Position numbers and translations under genes: made by a program | The notes under the pieces: generated by a model | Databases searched by the model: none | Told to the model about the DNA's origin: nothing | What the model saw: only the letters and a program-made list of their open reading frames with translations | Shown here: piece after piece, positions 6,011-6,017 of the stretch | How positions within the stretch are numbered: the first letter of the stretch is position 1 | Layout: every line of letters begins with the position of its first letter | Assembly: GCA_019323495.1 (NCBI GenBank) | Contig: JAHWHE010000075.1 | Location: 1-6,017, forward strand | Direction: 5' to 3' | DNA from: Candidatus Woesearchaeota archaeon | GTDB lineage: Archaea; Nanobdellota; Nanobdellia; Woesearchaeales; WJKV01 | DNA length: 6,017 bases

Positions 6011-6017
6011 GTTAGAA

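Overview
The window looks like archaeal chromosome, most likely from an uncultivated small-genome lineage of the DPANN type (Woesearchaeota/Pacearchaeota-like). This is inferred from three things. The gene set includes ABCE1/RLI, DUF99 and an archaeal TrmI. Promoters are of BRE/TATA type with T-tract terminators. The surface protein is an asparagine-rich glycoprotein with a Gly/Ser linker and a lysine-rich tail, a style common in those genomes. The exact lineage cannot be fixed by reading alone.

Layout. Positions 2-1993 (+) hold the 3' part of a large secreted, membrane-anchored surface protein whose beginning lies left of the window. A consensus archaeal promoter (1973-1987) sits inside its last codons and appears to drive a MinD/ParA-type ATPase (2029-2850, +), which has a strong Shine-Dalgarno. 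After a T-rich terminator comes a second promoter placed for leaderless transcription of ABCE1/RLI, the ribosome-recycling ATPase (2909-4666, +). Facing it is a two-gene minus-strand operon: a TrmI-type tRNA (adenine-N1)-methyltransferase (5279-6010) and, one base after its stop, a DUF99 protein (4663-5277). The stop codons of ABCE1 and DUF99 overlap. No gap without a gene exceeds 58 bases, and I see no RNA gene, mobile element or CRISPR array.

How the genes fit together. The right half is translation-related: ribosome splitting (ABCE1) facing tRNA T-loop methylation (TrmI) coupled to DUF99, an endonuclease V-like family of unknown role. The left half is cell-envelope and cell-organisation related (surface protein, MinD). 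The most thought-provoking point is the tight TrmI-DUF99 coupling. Archaeal TrmI makes the m1A57 precursor of 1-methylinosine, and DUF99 has the fold of an inosine-specific nuclease. That link is a hypothesis only. Apart from it, this is a fairly ordinary stretch of archaeal housekeeping genes with an interesting surface protein, and I see no clear sign of an entirely new multi-gene system.
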